DNA from: Kangiella marina | GTDB lineage: Bacteria; Pseudomonadota; Gammaproteobacteria; Enterobacterales; Kangiellaceae | Reading direction: 5' to 3' | Assembly: GCF_039541235.1 (NCBI RefSeq) | Contig: NZ_BAABFV010000001.1 | Span: 248,001-312,000, forward strand | DNA: 64,000 bases | Shown here: positions 28,266-36,149 of the stretch, piece by piece | Position numbering within the stretch: the stretch's first letter is position 1 | Layout: each line of letters opens with the position of its first letter | The notes under the pieces: model-generated | Database searches by the model: none | What the model saw: only the letters and a program-made list of their open reading frames with translations | What the model was told of the DNA's origin: nothing | Translations under genes and position numbers: made by a program

Positions 28266-30212
28266 TTATTTAACGACTTCGTCGATAGTCCCTTGCGCTA
28301 GTGGGTGGTAGCCAGGACGAGCCACTTTATAAACGCGTTTCGCAAAAGCTGCACCGTCTTCTGTTTCCATTAACGCTTTATACAATGGAACAATCAACTT
28401 ACGGCGACCGATTGAAACCAAGTAAGTCTCAAGTCGTGGCATGACTTCGTCATAGCCTGCTTTTAGCGACAATAATAACCATGCATGAGCAATTTCGTTA
28501 TTCGTCGAATCAGTCAGCTTAAACTCGCTATCAAGCTGAGTCATGTGCTCAAGCGACAAGTCTTCTGGCAAATTATTGATAAAATGTAACCATTCATGCA
28601 CAGTCCACTCAGATGAACCTAAATCTGCAAGCGTTTTCTGATCCGCTAACCAAGCCTTTGTTTCAGCATCGACCGTGGTGAAAGCATCAGACGTCGGATT
28701 AGGCATCATTTCTGGCAACATAGGCTCATGAATCCACGTGTCTATTTCATCCATACTAACCACGCCCGGGTGCTTATCCAGTAAATTAGCTTTCAAATAC
28801 TTTTTAAACTCTGTGGTGGTTAAGCTTTGGAAGGCATGTGCGTTAAAATACTTCACTAAAAACGCATCGAAAACATCTCGACCAAACTTTTTCTCAAGGT
28901 AAGTCAGGAACATCTGACCTTTGGTATAAGGCACGCCGGAAAACGCATCGTCAGGATCACGACCATTCAAATCAACATTAAGAATCGTGAACTCTTTTGG
29001 CAAGGCCTTCACTTCTTCATGTAACCCTTGAACAGAAAGCGCTCGCTCCATGGTTGCTCGCTCTTCTCCAAACAACTCTTCCATAATACGATTTTCAACG
29101 TAACTGGTGAAACCTTCGTTCAACCAAAAATCTTCCCAAGTCGCATTGGTCACTAAGTTGCCTGACCATGAGTGCGCCAGTTCGTGAGCAATAAGATTCA
29201 CCAAACTTTTATCACCCGCAATGACTGTAGGCGTAATAAATGACAAACGAGGATTTTCCATACCACCATAAGGGAAACTCGGTGGCAAAATTAACAAGTC
29301 ATAACGTCCCCAACGGTATGGGCCATACATTTCTTCAGTCACTTGAACCATACGCTCTGTGTCATCAAACTCTGCAACCGCAGGGTCTAGCAAGCTCGGC
29401 TCTGCATAAACGCCGGTACGATCACTCATCGCTTTAAACTCAAGATTACCCACGCCCAGTGCAATCAGATATGGCGGGATCGCTTGAGGCATTTCAAAGT
29501 GATAATCACCATCCAGCTCAGTGTCCGGTTCGTTAAAAGCACTCATCAGAGCGAGAAGCTCTTTAGGCGTTTTCAGATTAGCCGTATAGGTTACGCGAAC
29601 AGCAGGTGAATCCTGAATAGGAATAAAGCTTCGTGCATGTATAGCTTGAGCTTGGCTGTATACGAAAGGATGCTTTTTGCCAGCGGTTTGCTCAGGCGTT
29701 AACCACTGCAATCCACTCGCTTGAGGCTGGGTTTTATAATAAACACGAACTTTGTTACTGGAGTCGTTTAAGTCAATACTAAGTTTAGAGCCAAGGTCTG
29801 GATCTTTTTTGGCTAACTCAAAGCTGGTGTCTTGCCATGAATCGTTGACCCACTGTTGAGCTTTGTCAATCGTGATATCGCGAGTGTCCAGTACCAACTC
29901 TGATACACCATCTTTTAAGCGTTTAAAGCTTAAATCCACAAAACCTTCTAAGGCCTTCGCCTCAAAATTAACCGTTAACTCAAGATCGAAATGGTGTAAA
30001 TTGACTTCATCAATATTGCCGTAAGAGTGTTCATCAACGCGCTGGACAACCTTCTTCTTAACATCTTTTTGGGTATCAGCTTTCACTTCAACCTTTTTTT
30101 CAACGACAACTTTATCGTCAGCACTATTTACTTCTTTTTGTTCTGCGTCTTGCTGACATGCTGTTAGGCCCATCGCTGCGACTAACATCAAATACTTATA
30201 ACTTGTCTTCAT
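28266..30212 (-). CDS. M1 family aminopeptidase (leukotriene-A4-hydrolase-like), lipoprotein
   Basis: This 648-residue zinc aminopeptidase has lipobox LTAC (C19). The zinc ligands are H343, H347 and E366 in HELAHSWSGNL...NEGFTSY, with E344 the general base. The exopeptidase motif appears as YGGMENPRLSF. The C-terminal ~200 residues form the HEAT-like domain of LTA4H homologues. A charged Lys/Glu/Val-rich linker (residues ~25-60) follows the lipid anchor. It probably trims peptides outside the cytoplasm; a cytosolic PepN is also encoded in the window. Confidence 0.92.
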   Translation of the reverse strand: MKTSYKYLMLVAAMGLTACQQDAEQKEVNSADDKVVVEKKVEVKADTQKDVKKKVVQRVDEHSYGNIDEVNLHHFDLELTVNFEAKALEGFVDLSFKRLKDGVSELVLDTRDITIDKAQQWVNDSWQDTSFELAKKDPDLGSKLSIDLNDSSNKVRVYYKTQPQASGLQWLTPEQTAGKKHPFVYSQAQAIHARSFIPIQDSPAVRVTYTANLKTPKELLALMSAFNEPDTELDGDYHFEMPQAIPPYLIALGVGNLEFKAMSDRTGVYAEPSLLDPAVAEFDDTERMVQVTEEMYGPYRWGRYDLLILPPSFPYGGMENPRLSFITPTVIAGDKSLVNLIAHELAHSWSGNLVTNATWEDFWLNEGFTSYVENRIMEELFGEERATMERALSVQGLHEEVKALPKEFTILNVDLNGRDPDDAFSGVPYTKGQMFLTYLEKKFGRDVFDAFLVKYFNAHAFQSLTTTEFKKYLKANLLDKHPGVVSMDEIDTWIHEPMLPEMMPNPTSDAFTTVDAETKAWLADQKTLADLGSSEWTVHEWLHFINNLPEDLSLEHMTQLDSEFKLTDSTNNEIAHAWLLLSLKAGYDEVMPRLETYLVSIGRRKLIVPLYKALMETEDGAAFAKRVYKVARPGYHPLAQGTIDEVVK

Positions 30213-30510
30213 TGGTATTCTCTTTTATCTTAGAAGACAGACATTTAACCAATTATAAAAAATGAAGTAAAGCCAGAAGCACCATCACGAGTTTTAGCTG
30301 TACGATTTATAGGCATAGTGTTGAAAACTTTGCTATAAGTTATTAAAACAGAGACTTATACTGGCTTGTTCATTCTGCACATCACCTTAGGTGTCAGATT
30401 TTTTTACGCATATCACCAACTCTGCCACACTTTTGGTCAGTTGTTGATGTTAGTATTCTCGCTAGATGTGCTGGTATTCTAGGCGAGTAAAGTAATCATG
30501 GAGTCTATAA

Positions 30511-31329
30511 ATGCCATCACAAGGTAGCGGGAAGTTTGATAGAGGATACATCATCCCTATCGGGGGCTGTAGCCATAGCTTGTATGATGACGTCGCTGAG
30601 CAAATTCGTAGTGTATGCCTCAACGCTTCAGCAGCAGCAATAATTCTCAATGTTGGGCAGGAGAAAGTTGAGCACAAGCTCGATAAAACCTTGCTTAGCA
30701 ATGGCTTTGAAGCCTGTGATGAAGTTGAGGTTCGCTCGCGACAAGAAGCCAATGATGAGCTCGTTATTAAGCGTATGCTTGAAAAAGATCTCATCGTCAT
30801 CGTCGGCGAAAGGCCGCTACAAATATCGACCATTATTGGCGGTACACCAGTAGCGAAACAGCTCAGAAAGCTCAACGCTGATGGCGTTCATATCGCAGGC
30901 AGTTATGGTGCAGCGGCATTGTTGAGTGAGCACATGATCGCCGGCGGCGAAGACTCAATCACCCCCAAACAAGATGGGGTCACGATGGCGCCAGGCCTTG
31001 GACTCACTAACCGGTTCATGCTGGACTATCACTTTGAGCAGCCGGGTCGACTGGGGCGTTTATTAACCGCCCTCTCCTACAACCCATTTACTATTGGGGT
31101 GGGAATTGACGAAGGCTCGGCGTTATTTATCAGCCCAAAGGATGAGCTACAGGTTTTCGGCAAAGGCTCCGCGACCCTAATCGATCCAAGTAACCTGCAA
31201 TATTCCTCTATGGGTACGGCAGGAAGTGGAGATTTAATTTCTCTCTTTGGCTTACAGATGCATATTTTAGCACCAGGAAGTCGCTTTAAAGCATCCGACC
31301 ATAAAGCCTTTGATGAACATTGGGCATAG
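30511..31329 (+). CDS. Cyanophycinase-like protein (peptidase S51 fold) with altered active site
   Basis: This 272-residue protein matches cyanophycinase in layout (GYIIPIGGCSHS, IIGGTPVAKQL, MAPGLGLTN...DYHFEQPGRLGRLL, IGVGIDEGSALFI). The family cuts beta-Asp-Arg from cyanophycin with a Ser in a GTSAGA motif. Here that place reads GSYGAAALLS, which puts Tyr where the nucleophile should be, and the usual GGDQ loop reads GERPLQ. It may therefore be inactive or use a shifted Ser. No cyanophycin synthetase gene lies in the window. GGAG at 30500-30503 supports the ATG. The family call is firm; activity is doubtful. Confidence 0.78.
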   Translation: MPSQGSGKFDRGYIIPIGGCSHSLYDDVAEQIRSVCLNASAAAIILNVGQEKVEHKLDKTLLSNGFEACDEVEVRSRQEANDELVIKRMLEKDLIVIVGERPLQISTIIGGTPVAKQLRKLNADGVHIAGSYGAAALLSEHMIAGGEDSITPKQDGVTMAPGLGLTNRFMLDYHFEQPGRLGRLLTALSYNPFTIGVGIDEGSALFISPKDELQVFGKGSATLIDPSNLQYSSMGTAGSGDLISLFGLQMHILAPGSRFKASDHKAFDEHWA

Positions 31330-31395
31330 TTAGGTTTCGTCGCAAGGCGCAACCTAGCAAACATTTTAGAACAACCATTACTTCAGGTGATATTA

Positions 31396-32001
31396 ATGAC
31401 AAAATCGAGTTTAAGAAACATTGGTCTCATTCTTGCGGGTTCACTAGTGCTTTGGGCTTGTGCAACCCCTCCTAAGCAGGACTCTCAAAAACCAACGCCT
31501 CCTCCTAAAGCTGCAAAAACTTACAAAGATGTTCACATTGGATCCAACAACTTTATGACGGTTCCTTCTCACTGGAATCTTAAGCAAAATATTATGCCTA
31601 AAGGCTATGTCAGTTATTCCATCAAAAGCCGCGATGTTCACCTAGTAATCACCGGTTATGAAGCTAAGAAAAGTGAGTTCAATATAGCGAAAAGCAAAAA
31701 AGACTTAGCCAGCGTCACGATTCTTTACCGTACTGGCTCGAAAACGAAGCAGAAGCGGTATAAAGAAATCACCGACCAACATAAACTTGGCGGATACACA
31801 CACCATACCTGTCATGGCGGCAACAAGTGCTACCAAGTATTCCCGCTATCAAACTGGCGCTCTATGATGGCTGCTGACTTCCACGTTGGTGGTATGAAGT
31901 ATACTCTGACTGCGGGCGTTGATGACCTTGATGGCGTTCATGCAAAAGATATTTTAAAAGGTTTACACAGCATTCGCGTTAAATCGAGTGCTCAAAAGTA
32001 A
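31396..32001 (+). CDS. Uncharacterised lipoprotein
   Basis: About 201 residues with a lipobox LVLWAC followed by a Pro/Lys-rich linker (ATPPKQDSQKPTPPPKAAK). The mature domain begins YKDVHIGSNNFMTVPSHW. A His/Cys stretch (GGYTHHTCHGGNKCYQVFP) could hold a disulfide or metal. The ATG at 31396 has AGG 8 nt upstream and is preferred over the GTG at 31387. I do not recognise the family. It lies 66 nt after the cyanophycinase-like gene and is followed by a terminator. Confidence 0.75.
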   Translation: MTKSSLRNIGLILAGSLVLWACATPPKQDSQKPTPPPKAAKTYKDVHIGSNNFMTVPSHWNLKQNIMPKGYVSYSIKSRDVHLVITGYEAKKSEFNIAKSKKDLASVTILYRTGSKTKQKRYKEITDQHKLGGYTHHTCHGGNKCYQVFPLSNWRSMMAADFHVGGMKYTLTAGVDDLDGVHAKDILKGLHSIRVKSSAQK

Positions 32002-32036
32002 CCTTAAAAGCTTTAAGTAACACAATTACTTGATGT

Positions 32037-32065
32037 AAAAAAGCCTGCATTTAGCAGGCTTTTTT
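32037..32065. terminator. Bidirectional terminator between the lipoprotein gene and gltX
   Basis: AAGCCTGC-ATTTA-GCAGGCTT is flanked by an A run and a T run. It serves the lipoprotein gene and the converging gltX. Confidence 0.88.
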
Positions 32066-32100
32066 ATTGCACTATGAACAGGCTGAGTTACTGATGATAG

Positions 32101-33519
32101 TTAAGCCTGAGCTTCTCTTTCTGCTATGAACCCAAGCGCTTTATCAATACGCTTTATAACACGCTCTTTGCCAATCCACTCCAAAGTTATTCCTAGGTCG
32201 GGCGACATACCAGAACCTGTGACCGCGACTCTAAGAGGCATTCCTACTTTACCCATGCCAAGCTCCAACTCTTCAGCTGTAGCGCTAACCAAGGCATGCA
32301 AAGCTTCTGCTGACCAGTTTTCACTCGCAGAGAGCTTTGCTTTGGCTAACTCTAGCGGCTCACGAGCTACTGGGCGCAAATGCTTTTTAGCCGCCTTGGC
32401 ATCAAACTCATCATAGTCTTCATAAAAATAACGAACGGCTTCAGCTAGCTCATTAAGTGTTTTGACTCGCTCAGCCATTTCAGGAATAAGCGCCTTGATG
32501 TCTGGCCCAGCTGACAAATCAAGGTCGGCCGCTTTAATGTGCCACTCAAGATGCTTTAATACCTCTTCAACCGGTAATGTTTTCATATAATGCTGATTGA
32601 GCCAGTTAAGTTTCTCTGTATTAAATGCAGACGGTGCTCGATTAACGTCTTTTAGGTCGAACAAGCGAATCATTTCTTCGACAGAAAACACTTCTTGATC
32701 ACCATGGGACCAGCCCAAGCGAACCAAATAGTTCAGTACGGCTTGCGGCAAATAACCTAAGTCACGGTATTGCATCACACTGACAGCGCCATGACGTTTC
32801 GACAGACGCTTACCGTCTTCACCCAAAATCATCGGCACATGCGCATACTTAGGCACAGCGGCACCCAAAGCTTCAATCATATTAATTTGGCGCGGTGTGT
32901 TGTTGACGTGGTCATCGCCACGAATGACATGGCTTATACCCATATCTAAGTCGTCCACAACCACCGTAAAGTTGTAAGTCGGCGTGCCATCAGTCCGCGC
33001 AATGATCAAATCATCAAGCTCAGAATTGCTCACCGCAATTTGTCCCTTAATTAAATCATCAAAAACAACCTTTCCGTCTTGAGGGTTCTTGAAACGAATA
33101 ACATGTGGTTTTGACATATCCTGCTCGTCAGCAGACATATTCCGACAGTGACCGTCATAACCGATGTTTTGTTTACTCGCCTGTTGCTCTTCACGCAACT
33201 TTTCAAGACGCTCTTTTGAGCAATAACAACGATAAGCTTCACCCTCTTCCAATAAGACGTTAATTTGCTCTTTATAACGATCAAAGCGATGGGTTTGATA
33301 AAAAGGTCCCTCATCATGACTTAGCCCTAACCACTCCATTCCTTCAAAAATAGCCTGAACAGATTCCTCGGTCGAACGCTCACGATCAGTATCTTCAATT
33401 CTTAACACAAACTGCCCTTCATGCTTTTTCGCATACAGCCAGCTATATAGCGCAGTTCGAGCGCCGCCAACATGTAAATATCCTGTAGGGCTTGGTGCAA
33501 AACGTGTTTTAACGGTCAT
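32101..33519 (-). CDS. gltX: Glutamate-tRNA ligase
   Basis: This 472-residue class I synthetase charges tRNA-Glu. The HIGH-type motif is [15 protein letters not shown] and the KMSKS-type motif is [10 protein letters not shown]. The zinc-binding insert ([15 protein letters not shown]...YDGHCR) is of the bacterial GluRS type. It ends with the anticodon-binding helical bundle ([24 protein letters not shown]). It converges on the lipoprotein gene and is divergent from the tRNA-Val promoter. Confidence 0.96.
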   Translation of the reverse strand: MTVKTRFAPSPTGYLHVGGARTALYSWLYAKKHEGQFVLRIEDTDRERSTEESVQAIFEGMEWLGLSHDEGPFYQTHRFDRYKEQINVLLEEGEAYRCYCSKERLEKLREEQQASKQNIGYDGHCRNMSADEQDMSKPHVIRFKNPQDGKVVFDDLIKGQIAVSNSELDDLIIARTDGTPTYNFTVVVDDLDMGISHVIRGDDHVNNTPRQINMIEALGAAVPKYAHVPMILGEDGKRLSKRHGAVSVMQYRDLGYLPQAVLNYLVRLGWSHGDQEVFSVEEMIRLFDLKDVNRAPSAFNTEKLNWLNQHYMKTLPVEEVLKHLEWHIKAADLDLSAGPDIKALIPEMAERVKTLNELAEAVRYFYEDYDEFDAKAAKKHLRPVAREPLELAKAKLSASENWSAEALHALVSATAEELELGMGKVGMPLRVAVTGSGMSPDLGITLEWIGKERVIKRIDKALGFIAEREAQA

Positions 33520-33667
33520 AATTTAAACGCATAATCAAAAGTTGCGCTTATTCTATCAAGGCCTTATCTTTTTCAAAACCTATTTACGCTAAACGCCTAA
33601 TAATTAAGCAAAATAGTCACTAAATAACAGCCGTTATCATTTTTTTAATGATTTTCAAAAAAAATGG

Positions 33668-33696
33668 TTGACCTAAAGCTCCGACAAACCTAGAAT
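33668..33696 (+). promoter_or_regulatory. Strong sigma70 promoter for tRNA-Val
   Basis: TTGACC (33668-33673) and TAGAAT (33691-33696) are exactly 17 bp apart. A GC-rich discriminator (GCGCTCCG) follows, which is typical of stringently controlled stable-RNA promoters. Confidence 0.8.
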
Positions 33697-33739
33697 GCGC
33701 TCCGTTCTTGAGGAACACATCCCAAGAATTCTGGAATGT

Positions 33740-33815
33740 GGGTGGTTAGCTCAGTTGGGAGAGCATCGCCCTTACAAGGCGAGGGTCACTGGTTCGAGCC
33801 CAGTACCACCCACCA
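33740..33815 (+). tRNA. tRNA-Val (anticodon UAC)
   Basis: A full cloverleaf: acceptor GGGTGGT/ACCACCC, D-stem GCTC/GAGC, anticodon stem TCGCC/GGCGA around CTTACAA, and T-arm ACTGG-TTCGAGC-CCAGT. A discriminator A and encoded CCA follow. It is a single-gene unit with its own promoter and terminator. Confidence 0.97.
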
Positions 33816-33848
33816 CTTTCCATACCCTTTTAGATTGAAAAGTATTCT

Positions 33849-33879
33849 AAGCCTCTGAGTTTCTCAGAGGCTTTTTTTT
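33849..33879 (+). terminator. Terminator after tRNA-Val
   Basis: AAGCCTCTGAG-TTT-CTCAGAGGCTT is an 11-bp perfect stem followed by a T8 run. Confidence 0.92.
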
Positions 33880-34005
33880 GCCTGATATATAGGCCTCTTT
33901 AACAGCGCAATTCTGTTAGTTTTAACTGGCTAGATGACAACAACACGTTTCATTTGGTTAAAACCTCTGGCAAAATATGCAACACTCGTTTGAAATCAAT
34001 ACACT

Positions 34006-35400
34006 ATGGAGCACTCAGTGCAACCTTCGCTAGACTCACTTCACCAGATCCTTGGTGCTGACAGCCTATTAACCGAAGCTGATGATTTAGCCCAGTACGG
34101 TAAAGACTGGACTAACCAATATACGCCCTCTCCCATGGCCATTGCATTGCCTAAAACAACGGAGCAAGTACAGGCTATCGTGCAATGGGCAAACGAGCAC
34201 TCGGTATCTTTAGTCCCTTCTGGTGGCCGTACCGGCCTTAGTGGCGGCGCAGTTGCTAATAATGGCGAGTTGGTCATAGCGTTAGACAAGATGAATAAGA
34301 TCGTGGGCTTTGAAAGCTCAACTCAGCAAGTCCAATGCCAGGCAGGTGTGATTACTGAACAGCTTCAACAATTCGCCCTGGATAACAACCTTTACTATCC
34401 GGTTGATTTTGCGTCGAGCGGTTCGAGTCAAATAGGCGGCAATATCGCAACAAACGCTGGCGGTATTAAAGTCATTCGCTATGGCTTAACCCGAGACTGG
34501 GTCATGAGCCTAACAGTCGTCACGGGTAAAGGTGAAATATTAACGCTCAACTCTGGTTTGATTAAAAACGCTACAGGGTATGACTTAAGGCATCTCTTTA
34601 TTGGCAGTGAAGGTACTTTAGGTATCATTACCGAAGCGACCATTAAACTCACACGTCAACCAACTAACTTGACGGTATTGATGTTGGCTATACCTGAGCT
34701 GGACAAAGTTAAAGAACTGCTGAATAACTTCCAGAAAGATATCGATTTAACCGCGTTTGAGTTCTTTTCCGAGGAAGCGATGCAAAAAGTCATGTCGCAT
34801 CATGACTTACCACGCCCGGTAGAAACTGAGGCACCTTTTTATTGCTTGTTAGAGTTTGACGCCACGTCTGAGGACATCCTAGAAAAAGCGTTAGGTTGCT
34901 TTGAGCATGGCCTTGAGAATGAATATATTTTTGACGGTGTGATGAGCCAGAGCCAACAACAAGCCGAAGAGCTATGGAAGTATCGTGAGTATATTTCTGA
35001 GACCATTTCGTCGCAAAAACCCTACAAAAACGATATCGCAGTAACGCCAGATAAAGTGTCTGACTTTTTACAACGCGTTGATGCCATAGTTGCTAATGAG
35101 TACCCAGAATTCGAAGTGATTTGGTTTGGCCATATTGGCGATGGTAATTTACACCTCAATATTCTAGCACCGGATGAGATGGATTATGCTGAATTCACAA
35201 AGGCATGTGAAAAAGTTAACCCTTTAATTTTTGAGGTGTTGAAAGAGCTAGGCGGCAGTATTTCCGCGGAGCATGGCGTGGGTTTGCTGAAAAAACCTTA
35301 CCTCAACTATACTCGCTCTGAAGCAGAAATCAGCTACATGAAAGGGATAAAAGCAGCCTTCGATCCTAACAACATCATGAACCCTGGAAAGTTATTCTAA
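34006..35400 (+). CDS. FAD-linked oxidase, GlcD / D-2-hydroxyacid dehydrogenase family
   Basis: This 464-residue flavoprotein has the PCMH FAD domain (VPSGGRTGLSGGAVANNG; IGGNIATNAGGIKVIRYG; GYDLRHLFIGSEGTLGIITEATIKL) and a C-terminal FAD-oxidase domain (WFGHIGDGNLHLNIL; AEHGVGLLKKPYL; FDPNNIMNPGKLF). Relatives oxidise D-2-hydroxyacids such as D-lactate, glycolate or D-2-hydroxyglutarate. It has no iron-sulfur domain and no glcE/glcF neighbours, so a stand-alone D-2-hydroxyglutarate-type enzyme is most likely. It overlaps the next gene by one base (TAATG). Confidence 0.88.
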   Translation: MEHSVQPSLDSLHQILGADSLLTEADDLAQYGKDWTNQYTPSPMAIALPKTTEQVQAIVQWANEHSVSLVPSGGRTGLSGGAVANNGELVIALDKMNKIVGFESSTQQVQCQAGVITEQLQQFALDNNLYYPVDFASSGSSQIGGNIATNAGGIKVIRYGLTRDWVMSLTVVTGKGEILTLNSGLIKNATGYDLRHLFIGSEGTLGIITEATIKLTRQPTNLTVLMLAIPELDKVKELLNNFQKDIDLTAFEFFSEEAMQKVMSHHDLPRPVETEAPFYCLLEFDATSEDILEKALGCFEHGLENEYIFDGVMSQSQQQAEELWKYREYISETISSQKPYKNDIAVTPDKVSDFLQRVDAIVANEYPEFEVIWFGHIGDGNLHLNILAPDEMDYAEFTKACEKVNPLIFEVLKELGGSISAEHGVGLLKKPYLNYTRSEAEISYMKGIKAAFDPNNIMNPGKLF

Positions 35401-36134
35401 TGCTACTCTTTCTTAGCGTTCTTGCGCTGCTAGTTGGGCCTATCACCTTAAAGGTCATTGGCCATAACCGTCGTATGGATGATTTTCTTTTTCCGTTTGT
35501 ACTGGTCTCAGTGGGGTCTTTATTAATTCTCGACGTGCTGCCTGTGCTGTGGGGAAATATTGGTTATGCCCTACTTCCTTTGTTATTACTTGGATTCTTC
35601 GGTCCTGCGCTTGCTGAAATCACTTTCAGGCGCTTTGCTCACAAAACCCATAGCATAGCACTTTTTCTGGGGATTCTTGGCCTGATGACGCACTCAGCTA
35701 TCGATGGTGCCGCAGTGGTCACAGTTGCCGGTAATGAAATGCTTCCTTATGCCGTAATTTTGCATCGTTTGGTGGTCGGTCTAAGCTTATGGTGGATTGT
35801 GAATCCTTTATGGGGGACTCGAAAATCAACCTTAGTTTTTGCACTTATGGTCATAACAACGGTTGTAGGTTTTTACATTGGTGAAAAGCAGCTATTCGGC
35901 CTTCATAATATTTTTATTGATTACTTCCAAGCCATAGTCAGCGGCACCTTGTTGCATGTAATTATCCATAGGCCGCATAGCCATGAGCACTCAAATAGCG
36001 AACCTCACGCCCACACCCATGAAGAAGCAGCGAAGCATCAGTTCATCAACTCAATACATCATAAGGGTTATTTTGTTTCCGGCTTAGTGATTGCAGTGCT
36101 ACTCGTTATACTACTCCATCACTGGCACTACTAA
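35400..36134 (+). CDS. ZIP-like polytopic membrane protein with His-rich loop
   Basis: This 244-residue protein has about seven to eight hydrophobic helices. The pair THSAIDGAA (residues ~101-109) and LHRLVVGLSLWW (~122-133) resembles the metal-binding helices 4 and 5 of ZIP zinc transporters, though HE of helix 5 is HR here. A His-rich loop (HRPHSHEHSNSEPHAHTHEE) precedes the last helix. These signs suggest a divalent-metal transporter. It is translationally coupled to the flavoprotein gene. The family call is by motif pattern only. Confidence 0.6.
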   Translation: MLLFLSVLALLVGPITLKVIGHNRRMDDFLFPFVLVSVGSLLILDVLPVLWGNIGYALLPLLLLGFFGPALAEITFRRFAHKTHSIALFLGILGLMTHSAIDGAAVVTVAGNEMLPYAVILHRLVVGLSLWWIVNPLWGTRKSTLVFALMVITTVVGFYIGEKQLFGLHNIFIDYFQAIVSGTLLHVIIHRPHSHEHSNSEPHAHTHEEAAKHQFINSIHHKGYFVSGLVIAVLLVILLHHWHY

Positions 36135-36149
36135 GGCTATATAAGCCCT

